Origin: Herbidospora galbida
GTDB taxonomy: Bacteria; Actinomycetota; Actinomycetes; Streptosporangiales; Streptosporangiaceae
Direction: 5' to 3'
Length of the DNA: 64,000 bases
NCBI RefSeq assembly: GCF_005233835.1
Contig: NZ_SZQA01000002.1
Coordinates: 346,974 to 410,973 of the forward strand
Numbering within the stretch: the stretch's first letter is position 1; each line of letters starts with the position of its first letter. A program made the translations under genes and the position numbers. This document shows positions 1-9,123 of the stretch, in pieces. A model generated the notes under the pieces. The model made no database searches. It saw only the letters and a program-made list of their open reading frames with translations, and was not told where the DNA came from.

Positions 1-1252
1 GCTCGCGCCGGCGCTCCCGGAAGGCGGCCAGCCCCGGATACATCACCGGCAGCAGTTCGGGCCGCAGCCGCGAGTCCTTGGCCAGATAGACCCGCCCGCC
101 CGCCTCCGCCACCAGCTCGTCGAGCCGGTCGAGCAGCCAGGCCAGCCCTTTGGTGGTGGTCGGGAAGTCGAGCGCCAGCGACCACCCGGGCGTCGGGAAC
201 GACAGCCAGCCGCCGCTGCCCGGCCCGAACCGCTTGAGCGAGGTCTGAAACGACGCGGCGTGGCTGCGCCTGATCCGTTCGACGATCTTCACGAGGGTCT
301 GCTCGGCGCCCATCGGCACCACGAACTGGTATTGCACCAGCCCGCGCGGCCCGTAGAGGCGGTTCCAGTGGCCCACCCTGTCGAGCGGGTGGAAGAACGA
401 CGCCAGCGGCCTGACCTGCACCGATTCGCGTTTCGTGGTGGCGTAGACGCCGCGGTTGACCAGGCCCATGGTGTGGCGGTTGAGCAGCCCGACCGGCAGG
501 AAGCCGGGGGAGGCCTCGAACCCGCGGGCCCGGAACGACCGGGCCGCGCCCTGCCGCGCGTGGTCGGCGCCCTCGACGACGCCCCGGCCCTGCCGCGACA
601 GGCAGTCGACCCAGGCGGTGGTGTAGCGGTGGGCGAGGTCGGCCTGGGTCAGCCGGATCATCACCGATTCGAGGTCGTGGCACTTCCAGGTGTTCACGAT
701 CATGCGGGAGGTCTCGATCGGGGTGAGCCGGATCGTCGCCTTGGTGATCACCCCGGTCAGGCCCATGCCGCCGACGGTGACCCAGAAGTCGGGGTCGGCG
801 GGGGTGAGCGTACGGGTCACGCCGTCGGCGCCGAGCAGGTCGAGGGCGGTGACGTGGCTGCCGAAGGAGCCGTCGGCGTGGTGGTTGCGGCCGTGGATGT
901 CGGCCGCGACGGCCCCGCCCACGGTCACCTGCCGGGTCGCCGGGGTGACCGGCGGGAACCAGCCCTCGGGCACCAGTTCGCGCATCAGCCGGTGCAGGCT
1001 CACCCCCGCCTCGACCGTCACGTAGCCGTCGCGGACCGGCCCGATCGCGGCGAGGCCGGTCATGTCGAGCACCAGCCCGCCCGCGTTCTGCGCCGGATCG
1101 CCGTAGCTGCGGCCGAGACCGCGCGCGATCACCCCGCGCTCGCCAGGGGCCAGCACCAGCGGGGTCAGCTCCGCCTCAGCGCCGGGCCGCAGCAACTCGG
1201 CGACGCTCGGGGAGGTACGGCCCCAGCCGGTGAGGATCGTCTTGTTCGCCAT
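1..1252 (-). CDS. dprE1: DprE1-like FAD-dependent decaprenylphosphoryl-ribose 2-oxidase (partial, C-terminus outside window)
   Basis: The gene runs off the left edge. The visible ~417 residues align by eye along nearly their whole length with mycobacterial DprE1, which oxidises decaprenylphosphoryl-ribose at C2 on the way to decaprenylphosphoryl-arabinose. The N-terminal FAD (VAO/PCMH-type) domain has GLGRSYGD and AQNAGG. The segment IHGRNHHADGSFG carries the histidine equivalent to the FAD-linked His132, and LAKDSR near the visible end carries the catalytic lysine equivalent to Lys418. In PGWSLALDFP the residue matching Cys387 of M. tuberculosis is Ala (codon at 173-175). ATG at 1252 is preceded by GGAGAGAG. 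Its partner dprE2 would be expected just outside the window. A broader lactone-oxidase role is possible but the alignment favours DprE1. Confidence 0.85.
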   Translation of the reverse strand, partial: MANKTILTGWGRTSPSVAELLRPGAEAELTPLVLAPGERGVIARGLGRSYGDPAQNAGGLVLDMTGLAAIGPVRDGYVTVEAGVSLHRLMRELVPEGWFPPVTPATRQVTVGGAVAADIHGRNHHADGSFGSHVTALDLLGADGVTRTLTPADPDFWVTVGGMGLTGVITKATIRLTPIETSRMIVNTWKCHDLESVMIRLTQADLAHRYTTAWVDCLSRQGRGVVEGADHARQGAARSFRARGFEASPGFLPVGLLNRHTMGLVNRGVYATTKRESVQVRPLASFFHPLDRVGHWNRLYGPRGLVQYQFVVPMGAEQTLVKIVERIRRSHAASFQTSLKRFGPGSGGWLSFPTPGWSLALDFPTTTKGLAWLLDRLDELVAEAGGRVYLAKDSRLRPELLPVMYPGLAAFRERRRE

Positions 1253-1448
1253 CGACTCTCTCCGTGATTGACCGATCGCGTCACGTTATCCCGGCATTCG
1301 GGGGAAGGGCGAGCACGCACCCGCCACGGGCGGGTGACCTGCGCCTCAAGGATGGGTCAAGAGATCGGTCGTGACTCACCGTAACCGGCAGGGTTGCGGG
1401 GTAACCGCCCTGTAATCCACACCGTTCCGCCCGTTGGAGTTGCCCCGG

Positions 1449-2396
1449 ATGGCCGCCACCCTCTCGGTGATCGTTCCCGTCAGGGACGGCGAACGCCACA
1501 TCGCCGACGCCCTGACCTCCCTGCGCGCCAACGCGCGGGCCGACTTCGAGTTCATCGTCGTCGACGACGGCTCGGCCGACGCGACCCGGGAGATCGCCGA
1601 GAGCTTCCGAGGCGACCTGCCGGGGCTGACCGTCATCGGCCGGGACGCCTCCTCCGGCGTCTCGGCGGCCCGCAACGTGGGCCTGGCGGCGGCGAGCGGG
1701 ACGTACGTCACCTATCTCGACGGCGACGACTGGTACGCCCCCGGCTACCTTCCCCAGCTCGTCACCGCCATCGAACGGCTCGGCTGCGACTTCGTCCGGG
1801 TCGACCACGTACGGGTGACCGGCACCACCCGAGAGGTGCGCCGGGCGCCCGAACAGCGGCGCGGGGTCGTCTTCCCGGGCCGTGAGGGCATCACCGGCAT
1901 GGGCCGCCTCGGCATGGTCGACTACCCGGTCCCGTGGGCCGGGATCTACCGGCGTTCCCTCTCCGACCAGGGGCTGCTCACGTTCGACCCCGCCCTGGCC
2001 ACCGCCGAGGACCGGGCCTGGGTGTGGCGCCTCCACCTCCACGCCGCCACCTACGCCGTCGCCTCGCTGACCGGCGTGTTCTACCGGCGCGGCCTCAAGG
2101 CCTCGCTCACCCAGGTCGGCGACGAACGGCAACTCCACTTCCTCGACGCCTACCTCGGCGTCATCCACGAACTCGACGGAGACGACCCGGAGCTCGTCCG
2201 CAAGGCGACGCACAACCTGTGCGCGCTGATCGCCTACCACCACAAGCTGCGCCGGCGGCTGCGCCCCGACGTCGCGGCCACCTTCGACAACCGGGCCACC
2301 GCCGCCCTGCGGGAAGTCCCGCCGGACGCCCTCGCGGTGGTCCTGCCGACGCTGGGCCACGCCCGCGAGAAGCTGCTCAGGAGGTTCCTTCCGTGA
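1449..2396 (+). CDS. Family 2 glycosyltransferase
   Basis: A 315-residue GT-A fold glycosyltransferase. It has VIVPVRDGE near the N-terminus, VVDDGSAD around residue 35 and the metal-binding DGDDWY around residue 92. It probably transfers a sugar from a nucleotide donor to a cell-surface glycopolymer in the cytoplasm. I chose ATG at 1449 because GGAG lies 9 bases upstream; an in-frame TTG at 1434 has no Shine-Dalgarno sequence. Its stop overlaps the next start by four bases (GTGA), so the three genes from 1449 to 6600 form one operon. Donor and acceptor cannot be read from sequence. Confidence 0.88.
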   Translation: MAATLSVIVPVRDGERHIADALTSLRANARADFEFIVVDDGSADATREIAESFRGDLPGLTVIGRDASSGVSAARNVGLAAASGTYVTYLDGDDWYAPGYLPQLVTAIERLGCDFVRVDHVRVTGTTREVRRAPEQRRGVVFPGREGITGMGRLGMVDYPVPWAGIYRRSLSDQGLLTFDPALATAEDRAWVWRLHLHAATYAVASLTGVFYRRGLKASLTQVGDERQLHFLDAYLGVIHELDGDDPELVRKATHNLCALIAYHHKLRRRLRPDVAATFDNRATAALREVPPDALAVVLPTLGHAREKLLRRFLP

Positions 2397-3685
2397 AAAC
2401 CCAGCTTTTCTACTGTTCGACGTTGTTCGGGGCGATGACGCTGGCCGCGGCCATCGACGCCGGTCTGTTCGGCCCGGCCGGGCGGCGCGTGCTGCTCGTG
2501 TCGAGCAACGTCGCCGTACCCGAGCTGATCTCCCCCCTGCACCGGACGCCCGCCTTCGAGGCGATCGGCGACCGGTTCGACCACGTGCACTTCTGGAACG
2601 AGCTGATCGCCCCCTACCACCCCGTCCGCGTCCGGGTCCGGCCCGAGCAGGGCCCGCTGCTGCGGCGGCTGCTCACCCAGCGGCTGCTCGACGGGCACGC
2701 CCCCGACGAGCTGATCGTCGAGTCGATCGGCGCCTACCCGGCGCGCGGGCTGGTGGAGATCTTCTCCGGCTGCCCGATCACGGTCTACTCCGAGGGCCTG
2801 ATGAGCTACGGCCCGACCCGCGACCCGATCCCCGGCGACCTGGGGGCGCGCGTGGAGCGGCTGCTCTACCTCGACCTGATCGAGGGCATGCGGCCGCTGA
2901 TGCTGTCGGAGCACAAGGTCCCGGCGGTCGCGGTGCCCGACGTGGCCTTCCGCGACATCGTCGGCAAGGTCAGCGCGGTCACGCCGGTCGGCGGGCGCGG
3001 CGGGGCGCTGCTGCTCAGCCAGTACATGTCCGACGCCGGGATCATCTCGTGGGACGAGGAGACGGCCATCCACGAGGCGATGCTGCACGGCGTCGTCGCC
3101 CGCGGCTTCACCACGATCCGGTTCAAGCCGCACCCGTCGGCCGGCCGCCGCCAGGTGCGCGGCATGAAGGCGCTGGCCGACGAACTGGGCGTGCAGCTCA
3201 CCGTGGTGCCCGAGTCGGTGCCGGCCGAGACGTGCTTCGCCGCCTACCGTCCCGACCTGGTCGTCGGCACCTTCTCGACCGGCCTGATCACCGCCCGGCA
3301 CTACTTCGGCATCCCGGTCGCCACGGTCGGCTGCCCGCGCGTGCTGGAGCGGCTGAAGCCGTACGAGAACAGCAACCGGGTGGCGCTGACGATCGTGGAC
3401 GCGAGCGTGCCCGAGCTGACCCGGACCGGTGCGCTGGTCCCGGCCCCGGTCGAGCCCGACCTGCTGCCCCGGCTGGTCGAGGGGGTCGTCTACTGCGCCC
3501 AGCGCAAGCGGATGCCCCACCTGCGGGCCAGCGCCGAGGCGGTCGTCCGGGAACTGCGCAAGGACCTGCGCTGGCGCTACTTCCCGCGCCGCCGCCTGAC
3601 CCAGTACGGGCTGATCAAGAAGGCCCCCAGGCCGTCGCTGTGGCGGCGGGCGCTGCGGTACGCGCGCCGGCTGGTGACGCGATGA
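2393..3685 (+). CDS. Polysialyltransferase-family (PF07388-like) glycosyltransferase
   Basis: A 430-residue GT-B type protein resembling the alpha-2,8-polysialyltransferase family. The three bacterial sialyltransferase motifs have plausible counterparts: SEG in VYSEGLMSYG (about residue 133), HP in RFKPHPS (about residue 245) and ST in GTFSTGL (about residue 292). The C-terminal 60 residues are strongly basic, which suits peripheral membrane attachment. The GTG start at 2393 overlaps the previous stop and has AGGAGG 8 bases upstream. In actinomycetes such proteins sit in teichoic acid or capsule loci and need not use sialic acid. No sialic acid synthesis genes are visible here, so the donor is unknown. 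Confidence 0.72.
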   Translation: MKTQLFYCSTLFGAMTLAAAIDAGLFGPAGRRVLLVSSNVAVPELISPLHRTPAFEAIGDRFDHVHFWNELIAPYHPVRVRVRPEQGPLLRRLLTQRLLDGHAPDELIVESIGAYPARGLVEIFSGCPITVYSEGLMSYGPTRDPIPGDLGARVERLLYLDLIEGMRPLMLSEHKVPAVAVPDVAFRDIVGKVSAVTPVGGRGGALLLSQYMSDAGIISWDEETAIHEAMLHGVVARGFTTIRFKPHPSAGRRQVRGMKALADELGVQLTVVPESVPAETCFAAYRPDLVVGTFSTGLITARHYFGIPVATVGCPRVLERLKPYENSNRVALTIVDASVPELTRTGALVPAPVEPDLLPRLVEGVVYCAQRKRMPHLRASAEAVVRELRKDLRWRYFPRRRLTQYGLIKKAPRPSLWRRALRYARRLVTR

Positions 3686-6600
3686 ACCGGCCGACGCTCT
3701 CGGTCGTGGTGCCCTTCCACGACGTCGCCGAGTTCCTGCCGCGCTGCCTCAACTCGCTGGCCAAGCAGCGGCTCAAGAGCATCGAGTACGTGCTGGTCGA
3801 CGACGGCTCCACCGACGGCAGCGCGGTCATCGCCAAGGCGAAGGCCGCCGCCGACCCCCGGTTCACCCTGATCCAACAGGAGAACCGGGGCCTCGGGCCG
3901 GCCCGCAACGCGGGGGCGCGGGCGGCCCGGGGCACCTACCTGGCCTTCGCCGACGGCGACGACACCCTGCCGCGCACCGCCTACGCCTCCCTCGTCGGCA
4001 GCCTGGAGGCCACCGGGTCGGACCTGGCCTGCGGGAACGTGAAACGGATCGTGAGCGGCAAGTTGCGGCCCTCGGCCGGGCACGCCGAGGCGTTCGCCAC
4101 CTCGGCCACCGGCACCCACATCCGCCGCCGGCACGCGCTGCTCGCCGACCGGACCATCTGGAACAAGGTCTTCCGGCGCGAGTTCTGGGACCGGCACGGC
4201 TTCGAGTTCCCCGCCCGGAACTACGAGGACTCGCCGGTCACCATCCCGGCCCACGTGCTGTCGCGCTCGACCGACGTGCTCGAAGAGGTCGTCTACCACT
4301 GGCGGGTCCGGACCGGCTCGATCTCGCAGCGGCGGACCGAGCCGGCCAACGTGCTCGACCGGCTGGCCTCGATGCGCGACGTGTCGGAGTTCCTGAACGA
4401 GCACGCGCCCCGCCTGTGGGCCCGGCACGACCTGCTGGTCACCGAGTTCGACCTGGCGTTCCTGCTGGAGTCGCTGGAGACGGCCGAGGGCGCCGACCAG
4501 GAGGCGCTGCTCGACTCGCTGGCCGAGACCCTGGGCGTGCTGCACCCGAAGGCCATCGCCAAGCAGCCGTCGATCAGGCGGCTGGAGCTGCATCTGGCCG
4601 CCAACCGGATGGTGCCCGAACTGCGGGAGGTCCGGATGTTCCGCCGCGCGTCGCTCGGCGACGCCGGCGCGGTGCGGCACGGCTGGTTCAAGCGCCGCCG
4701 CTGGTTCATGGACTACCCGTTCCTGCGCGACCCGGCGAAGGGCATCCCCGACTCGGTGTACGACCCCGGCGTCGACTTCCAGCTGAAGGCGGTCGTGGAC
4801 GGCGTGCAGATGGACGGAAGCGTGCTGACCGCCCGGGGCTACGCCTACATCACCCATCTGGACAGCTCGCGCGGAGTCATCGACCTGTGGTTCCAGCGGG
4901 AGGGCGTCCGGCTGCCGCTGGCGGTGAAACGGGTCACCCGGATGGACGCCACAGCCGACTCCGGCCAGTCGGCGACCTGCCACGACGACGCCGGGTTCGA
5001 GGCGTCGATCGACCTGGCCGACGTGCCGCGCGGACGGTGGAACCTGCACTGCTCGGTGACCGACGGCGAGGTCGTCAGGAAGGGCGTGCCGGAGGCCCAT
5101 CCGGACACCGGATACCGGCGCTATCCGGCCGGGGGAGGCCACCAGCCGAGCCTGACCGAAGAGGGGCTGGTGCTGCGGCGGCGGGTGAAGGACCGGGGCC
5201 ACGCCTGGATCGAGTGGAGCGGTGACCGGATCGCGGTGCGGACCCGGAAGGTCCAGCCGCTGGTGTTCCAGAAGACCACCCACCGGCCCGGCGAGGACGG
5301 CCGCGTCCTCATCACCCCGCCCGCCAGGGTGGGCGTCTGGCGCATCAGGAAGACCGACGGCACACCCCTTCGCCTGCGCGTGGGGGTGTCGCCGTCTCCG
5401 CGCCGGATCGGCGTGCACCTGGTGTCGTTCCGTACCGAACTCGAAGGGGAGGTCCTGGTGGTCGTGCAGCCCGCGCTGGAGGACGACGAACGGGGCCGGT
5501 TCGCCGAACGCCGCCTTCGGGGGACCGTGCGGCACTTCAAGCGGAATCCCATCAGGGAGACCGTCGTCTTCGACGCCTACGGCGGCCGGCTGGCCTCCTG
5601 CAACCCGCGCGCGATCTTCGAGGAGATGCGGTCGCGGGACCTGCCGCTGGAGTACGTCTGGGTCACCCGCGACGGCTCGTTCGAGACGCCGGAGGACTCC
5701 CGGGTCGTCCTGCACGGCTCCAAGGAGCATGAACACGCGCTGGCGACGGCGCGCTACCTGGTCGGCAACCGCACCCAGCCGAACTGGTACACCAAGCCGC
5801 CCGGCCAGACCTACCTGCAGACCTGGCACGGCACGCCGCTCAAGAAGCTCGGCCACGACCTGCGCGACCTGCCGTTCCGGCGCACCGAGCTGCTCGACTG
5901 GATGGCCCGCGACGTGCCGCAGTGGGACCTGCTGATCTCCCCGAACCCGTTCTCGACGCCCATCATGCGGCGCGCGTTCGGCTACCGGGGCGTGGTCCTG
6001 TCGACCGGCTACCCCCGCAACGACCTGCTGTTCGCCGACCGCTCGGCGGCGATCAGGAGGCGGCTGGGCGTCCCGCCGGGCAAGAAGGTGGTCCTGTACG
6101 CCCCCACGTGGCGCGACGACCTCCACCGGGGCAAGAAGCGCCGCCTGTCGATGGAGCTCGACCTGGCCCGCATGCAGTTCGCGCTGAAGGACCACGTCGT
6201 GCTGGTCAGAGCGCACCACCTGATCACCGACCGGCCGAAGATCAAGGCCCCGGCGATCGACGTGACCGGCTACCCCGAGATCGCCGACCTGTACCTGGCG
6301 GCCGACGTGCTGGTCACCGACTACTCCTCGGCCATGTTCGACTTCGCCTGCACCGGCAAGCCGATGGTGTTCTTCACCTACGACCTGGAGCGCTATCGCG
6401 ACACGCTGCGCGGCTTCTACTTCGACTTCACCGCCGAGGCGCCGGGGCCGCTGACCAGGACCACCGACGAGACCATCGACGCCATCAGGGAGGCCGCGGT
6501 GCCCGCGGCCTACCGGACGTTCCGGCAGAAGTTCTGCCCGTGGGACGACGGGAGGGCGTCGTCCCGGGTGGTCGACCTGCTGCTCAGCGGCTCTCTTTAG
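3682..6600 (+). CDS. GT2 glycosyltransferase fused to a TagF-like CDP-glycerol glycerophosphotransferase
   Basis: A 972-residue two-enzyme fusion. Residues 1-230 are a GT-A domain (SVVVPFHD, LVDDGSTDGS, FADGDDT). A middle segment of about 380 residues looks beta-rich and unassigned. From about residue 610 comes a CDP-glycerol:poly(glycerophosphate) glycerophosphotransferase domain, with TWHGTPLKKLG near residue 714 and LVTDYSSAMFDF near residue 878; these are hallmarks of TagB/TagF, which build poly(polyol-phosphate) chains at the inner membrane face. ATG overlaps the previous stop (ATGA). The fusion suggests coupled addition of sugar and polyol phosphate to a teichoic-acid-like chain. It ends in a 4-base overlap with the convergent Stealth gene. 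Confidence 0.88.
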   Translation: MNRPTLSVVVPFHDVAEFLPRCLNSLAKQRLKSIEYVLVDDGSTDGSAVIAKAKAAADPRFTLIQQENRGLGPARNAGARAARGTYLAFADGDDTLPRTAYASLVGSLEATGSDLACGNVKRIVSGKLRPSAGHAEAFATSATGTHIRRRHALLADRTIWNKVFRREFWDRHGFEFPARNYEDSPVTIPAHVLSRSTDVLEEVVYHWRVRTGSISQRRTEPANVLDRLASMRDVSEFLNEHAPRLWARHDLLVTEFDLAFLLESLETAEGADQEALLDSLAETLGVLHPKAIAKQPSIRRLELHLAANRMVPELREVRMFRRASLGDAGAVRHGWFKRRRWFMDYPFLRDPAKGIPDSVYDPGVDFQLKAVVDGVQMDGSVLTARGYAYITHLDSSRGVIDLWFQREGVRLPLAVKRVTRMDATADSGQSATCHDDAGFEASIDLADVPRGRWNLHCSVTDGEVVRKGVPEAHPDTGYRRYPAGGGHQPSLTEEGLVLRRRVKDRGHAWIEWSGDRIAVRTRKVQPLVFQKTTHRPGEDGRVLITPPARVGVWRIRKTDGTPLRLRVGVSPSPRRIGVHLVSFRTELEGEVLVVVQPALEDDERGRFAERRLRGTVRHFKRNPIRETVVFDAYGGRLASCNPRAIFEEMRSRDLPLEYVWVTRDGSFETPEDSRVVLHGSKEHEHALATARYLVGNRTQPNWYTKPPGQTYLQTWHGTPLKKLGHDLRDLPFRRTELLDWMARDVPQWDLLISPNPFSTPIMRRAFGYRGVVLSTGYPRNDLLFADRSAAIRRRLGVPPGKKVVLYAPTWRDDLHRGKKRRLSMELDLARMQFALKDHVVLVRAHHLITDRPKIKAPAIDVTGYPEIADLYLAADVLVTDYSSAMFDFACTGKPMVFFTYDLERYRDTLRGFYFDFTAEAPGPLTRTTDETIDAIREAAVPAAYRTFRQKFCPWDDGRASSRVVDLLLSGSL

Positions 6601-8123
6601 AGGGCCTCGAACGGCGTGGGCGTCGGGTAGTAGGCGTCGAGGAAGCGGGCCAGGGCGGAGTCCTGGTCCGCTGTCGTCGGCGCCGTGTCGTTCAGGCAGA
6701 ACGCGTCGTGCTCACGGTTGGCCAGCATGCGGCGCAGCTTCGCCGGGGTCTTCGGCAGCGCCAGGTCGACGTAGGTGTAGTCGATCTGGCCCGGCAGCGC
6801 CCGGCCCGTCAGATAGCCGTAGTAGTGGGCCAGCGACGACGCGGTCGAGATGTCGCTCGCCCGCCGGAACCGGCTGGCCGAGACCGTCTTGAACTCGGCC
6901 GGGAAGCGCTCCTCCAGCTCGAACAGCAGCGATCGGCGCAGCGCGTAGGGCACGTGCTTCATCTTCTGCGTCAGCGTGCGCCCGCACAGCTCCTCCAGCA
7001 TCCGGCGGTTGTTCATGCCGGCCTGGTGGACGGGGTTGTCCTCGTTCAGCGTGAACGGGACCTGCGCGATCGACGGGAAGAACCGGGTGATGCCGTTGCC
7101 CTCGAAGAACGTCTCCGGGTAGAGCACCTTGCCCAGGAAGAAGTCGTCGTTCAGGTAGAGGAAGTGCTCCGACAGGCCCTCGATGTGGTGCAGCCGCGAC
7201 TCGATCGCGTGGCTGTTGAACACCGGCAGCGCCGACGCGTCGGAGAAGATCTCGCTGTGGTCGACGATCCGGATCCGGTCGTCCTCGACCAGCCACGACG
7301 GCTTCTGCCGGTCGGTGACGATGAAGATGTTCCTGATCCAGGGCGCGTACGTCAGCAGCGAGCGCAGCGAGTAGCGCAGCTCGTCGCGGCTGACGAACCG
7401 GGCCTCGCTCGTGGCCAGGTCGCTCAGGCCGCCGGTCAGCGCCAGCTCCTTGCGGGCCCGCCACTCCGGGTCGTTGCCGTCGACCCAGGTGTAGACCGCG
7501 TCGATCGGGAAGTCGACGTCGTCGACCAGCCGCCGCGCGAACTCCGGGCGCGTCGGATAGACCCGCGCCGACTCCGACACCAGCCGGTTGAACAGCGACT
7601 CGGGCGCGTCGACGGTCTCCTCGTGCACGGGCACCGCCTCGCACACGCGGTTGGGCCGAGGCGCCACCAGCAGCTCGCCCTCACGCTGCCAGAACTCCAG
7701 GTCGACGCCCGACTCGGGCCCGAGCGTGAGCGTGCGCGACGGGCTCGCGTAGTAGAGCCACAGGCGGACCGCCTTGGCGTCGGCCATGTCGTTGCGGCGC
7801 AACTGCCGGATCTTGCCCAGCTCGTTGACCTTGTGCCGGCCTCCCGGCAACCGCGCGCCGTAGAGCCCGTGACGGGACAGCGACGTGATGGCCCTCTGCC
7901 GGTACGTCGTGCGCACCGCGATGACCGGTGGACGGCCGCGCATGGGCCGTACACAGAAGAACGGAATCGCCGATCCGGACAGTGATCGGCAGATCAGGTC
8001 GAACGTCTCCCGCGAAGCCTGCGCGGGACTGGCGTCCTGCCTGATCAGAGCCACCCTGGGCGGCATCGGCTCGCGCGCTGTCAGGCGGCTGTGAAGCTGA
8101 CGGTACAACGTAGACACCGGCAT
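6597..8123 (-). CDS. Stealth-family sugar-phosphate transferase
   Basis: A 508-residue protein with the conserved regions of the Stealth family (hexose-1-phosphate transferases related to GlcNAc-phosphotransferase). CR1 is IDAVYTWVDGNDPEW near residue 207. CR2 includes RDELRYSLRSL and NIFIVTDRQ. CR3-like HFLYLNDDFFLGK lies near residue 320, and a CR4-like NDTAPTTADQ lies near the C-terminus. Such enzymes form sugar phosphodiester linkages in capsules and other surface polysaccharides. ATG at 8123 has GGGGGAGAG just upstream. The gene is divergent from the CDP-alcohol transferase and convergent with the GT2/TagF fusion. The first ~190 residues do not resemble a familiar domain. Confidence 0.9.
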   Translation of the reverse strand: MPVSTLYRQLHSRLTAREPMPPRVALIRQDASPAQASRETFDLICRSLSGSAIPFFCVRPMRGRPPVIAVRTTYRQRAITSLSRHGLYGARLPGGRHKVNELGKIRQLRRNDMADAKAVRLWLYYASPSRTLTLGPESGVDLEFWQREGELLVAPRPNRVCEAVPVHEETVDAPESLFNRLVSESARVYPTRPEFARRLVDDVDFPIDAVYTWVDGNDPEWRARKELALTGGLSDLATSEARFVSRDELRYSLRSLLTYAPWIRNIFIVTDRQKPSWLVEDDRIRIVDHSEIFSDASALPVFNSHAIESRLHHIEGLSEHFLYLNDDFFLGKVLYPETFFEGNGITRFFPSIAQVPFTLNEDNPVHQAGMNNRRMLEELCGRTLTQKMKHVPYALRRSLLFELEERFPAEFKTVSASRFRRASDISTASSLAHYYGYLTGRALPGQIDYTYVDLALPKTPAKLRRMLANREHDAFCLNDTAPTTADQDSALARFLDAYYPTPTPFEAL

Positions 8124-8283
8124 GGCTCTCCCCCCGAAGAATGCGGCGACCCTACCGGACGCCTGAGCGCGTTGGCGGGGGCTTTGCCCACGTCAGGGCA
8201 ATGGTCAAGAAGTGGCAACGAGATGCTCTGGGGAGCCCAGAAGAAGCCGTTGCCGACTACCGAACGTAGTCATTCTTACGTTC

Positions 8284-9123
8284 ATGGGGGGCTTCACGCT
8301 CGACGACATACTGGCGACGCGCAAGCCACGGGACTCCTGGTGGACCGTCTTCGCGGTCGACCCGGTCGCGTGCCGGCTCGCGCTCCTGACCGCCAACCAC
8401 ACCTCGATCACGCCCAACGGGCTGACCGGCCTGTCGATGCTGCTCGGCGTCGCCTCGGCCGCCTGCTTCGCGGCCGGTGAACTGGCCGCGGGCGCGGCGC
8501 TGTTCTACCTGAGCTTCACCGTCGACTGCATGGACGGCAAGATCGCCCGGCTGAAGGGCAGCGGGACCTCGTTCGGCCTCTGGCTCGACTACGTGGGCGA
8601 CCGGGTGCGCGTGGCGGGATGCGCGTTCGGCTTCGCCGCCGGCGAGGGCACCCTTGAGGCCCTGTGGCTGGCCGCCGGGATCGTGGTCCTGGACCTGTTC
8701 CGGTACGTCAACGGGCCCCAGCTCCTCAGGGTCAGGGAGGCCTCGCGCGACCGGGTGCGCGCCGCGACCGGCGGCGACCCCGTGTTCGTCGAGGACGTCC
8801 TGCTGGCCGACCCGCTGGCCGACGTCCGCGACGACTCCGTCGTCGATCTCCAGTCGGCCTTCCGCCGCAGATTCCCCTGGTTCGACCGGTTCCGCCTGTT
8901 CCTCGGGCGGCACCGCGTCCGGACCCATCTCATGAGCGGCATCGAGTTCCACGCGGCGATCTTCGTCGTCGCGCCCCTGCTCGGGGCGGCCGCGATGCTC
9001 TGGACCGCGCTCGCCACGGGCGCGCTGCTGGCCGCGTTCGAGGCCGCTCTCGTCTACCGCACCTGGCTGGCGGCCCGTGAGGCCGACCGGGTCGTACCGG
9101 AAAGGGTGAAAGTGCTTGTCTGA
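8284..9123 (+). CDS. CDP-alcohol phosphatidyltransferase family protein
   Basis: A 279-residue integral membrane enzyme. The family signature D-x2-DG-x2-AR-x8-G-x3-D-x3-D is intact: DCMDGKIAR followed by G and the two spaced aspartates (about residues 81-103). Several hydrophobic segments surround it. These enzymes move a phospho-alcohol from CDP to an acceptor to make a phospholipid or head-group intermediate. In this locus it may make a lipid anchor or polyol-phosphate carrier, which is inference. ATG at 8284 lacks a clear ribosome binding site; translation may be leaderless. An upstream GTG at 8212 is in frame but less likely. It ends 8 bases inside the first sulfotransferase gene. Confidence 0.82.
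   Translation: MGGFTLDDILATRKPRDSWWTVFAVDPVACRLALLTANHTSITPNGLTGLSMLLGVASAACFAAGELAAGAALFYLSFTVDCMDGKIARLKGSGTSFGLWLDYVGDRVRVAGCAFGFAAGEGTLEALWLAAGIVVLDLFRYVNGPQLLRVREASRDRVRAATGGDPVFVEDVLLADPLADVRDDSVVDLQSAFRRRFPWFDRFRLFLGRHRVRTHLMSGIEFHAAIFVVAPLLGAAAMLWTALATGALLAAFEAALVYRTWLAAREADRVVPERVKVLV

Noticed and set aside
260..1267. 335-residue plus-strand frame at the left end
   Set aside because: Antisense to the DprE1-like gene, which aligns well on the minus strand.
1318..1336. Short hairpin CACCCGCC-ACG-GGCGGGTG between the first two genes
   Set aside because: Perfect but only 8 bp, without T-run and between divergent genes; no role can be supported.
3577..6219. 880-residue open frame on the minus strand
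   Set aside because: It mirrors the GT2/TagF gene on the plus strand. Long antisense frames arise from GC-rich third positions; the protein has no domain pattern and is rich in Arg, Val, Gly and His as such shadows are.
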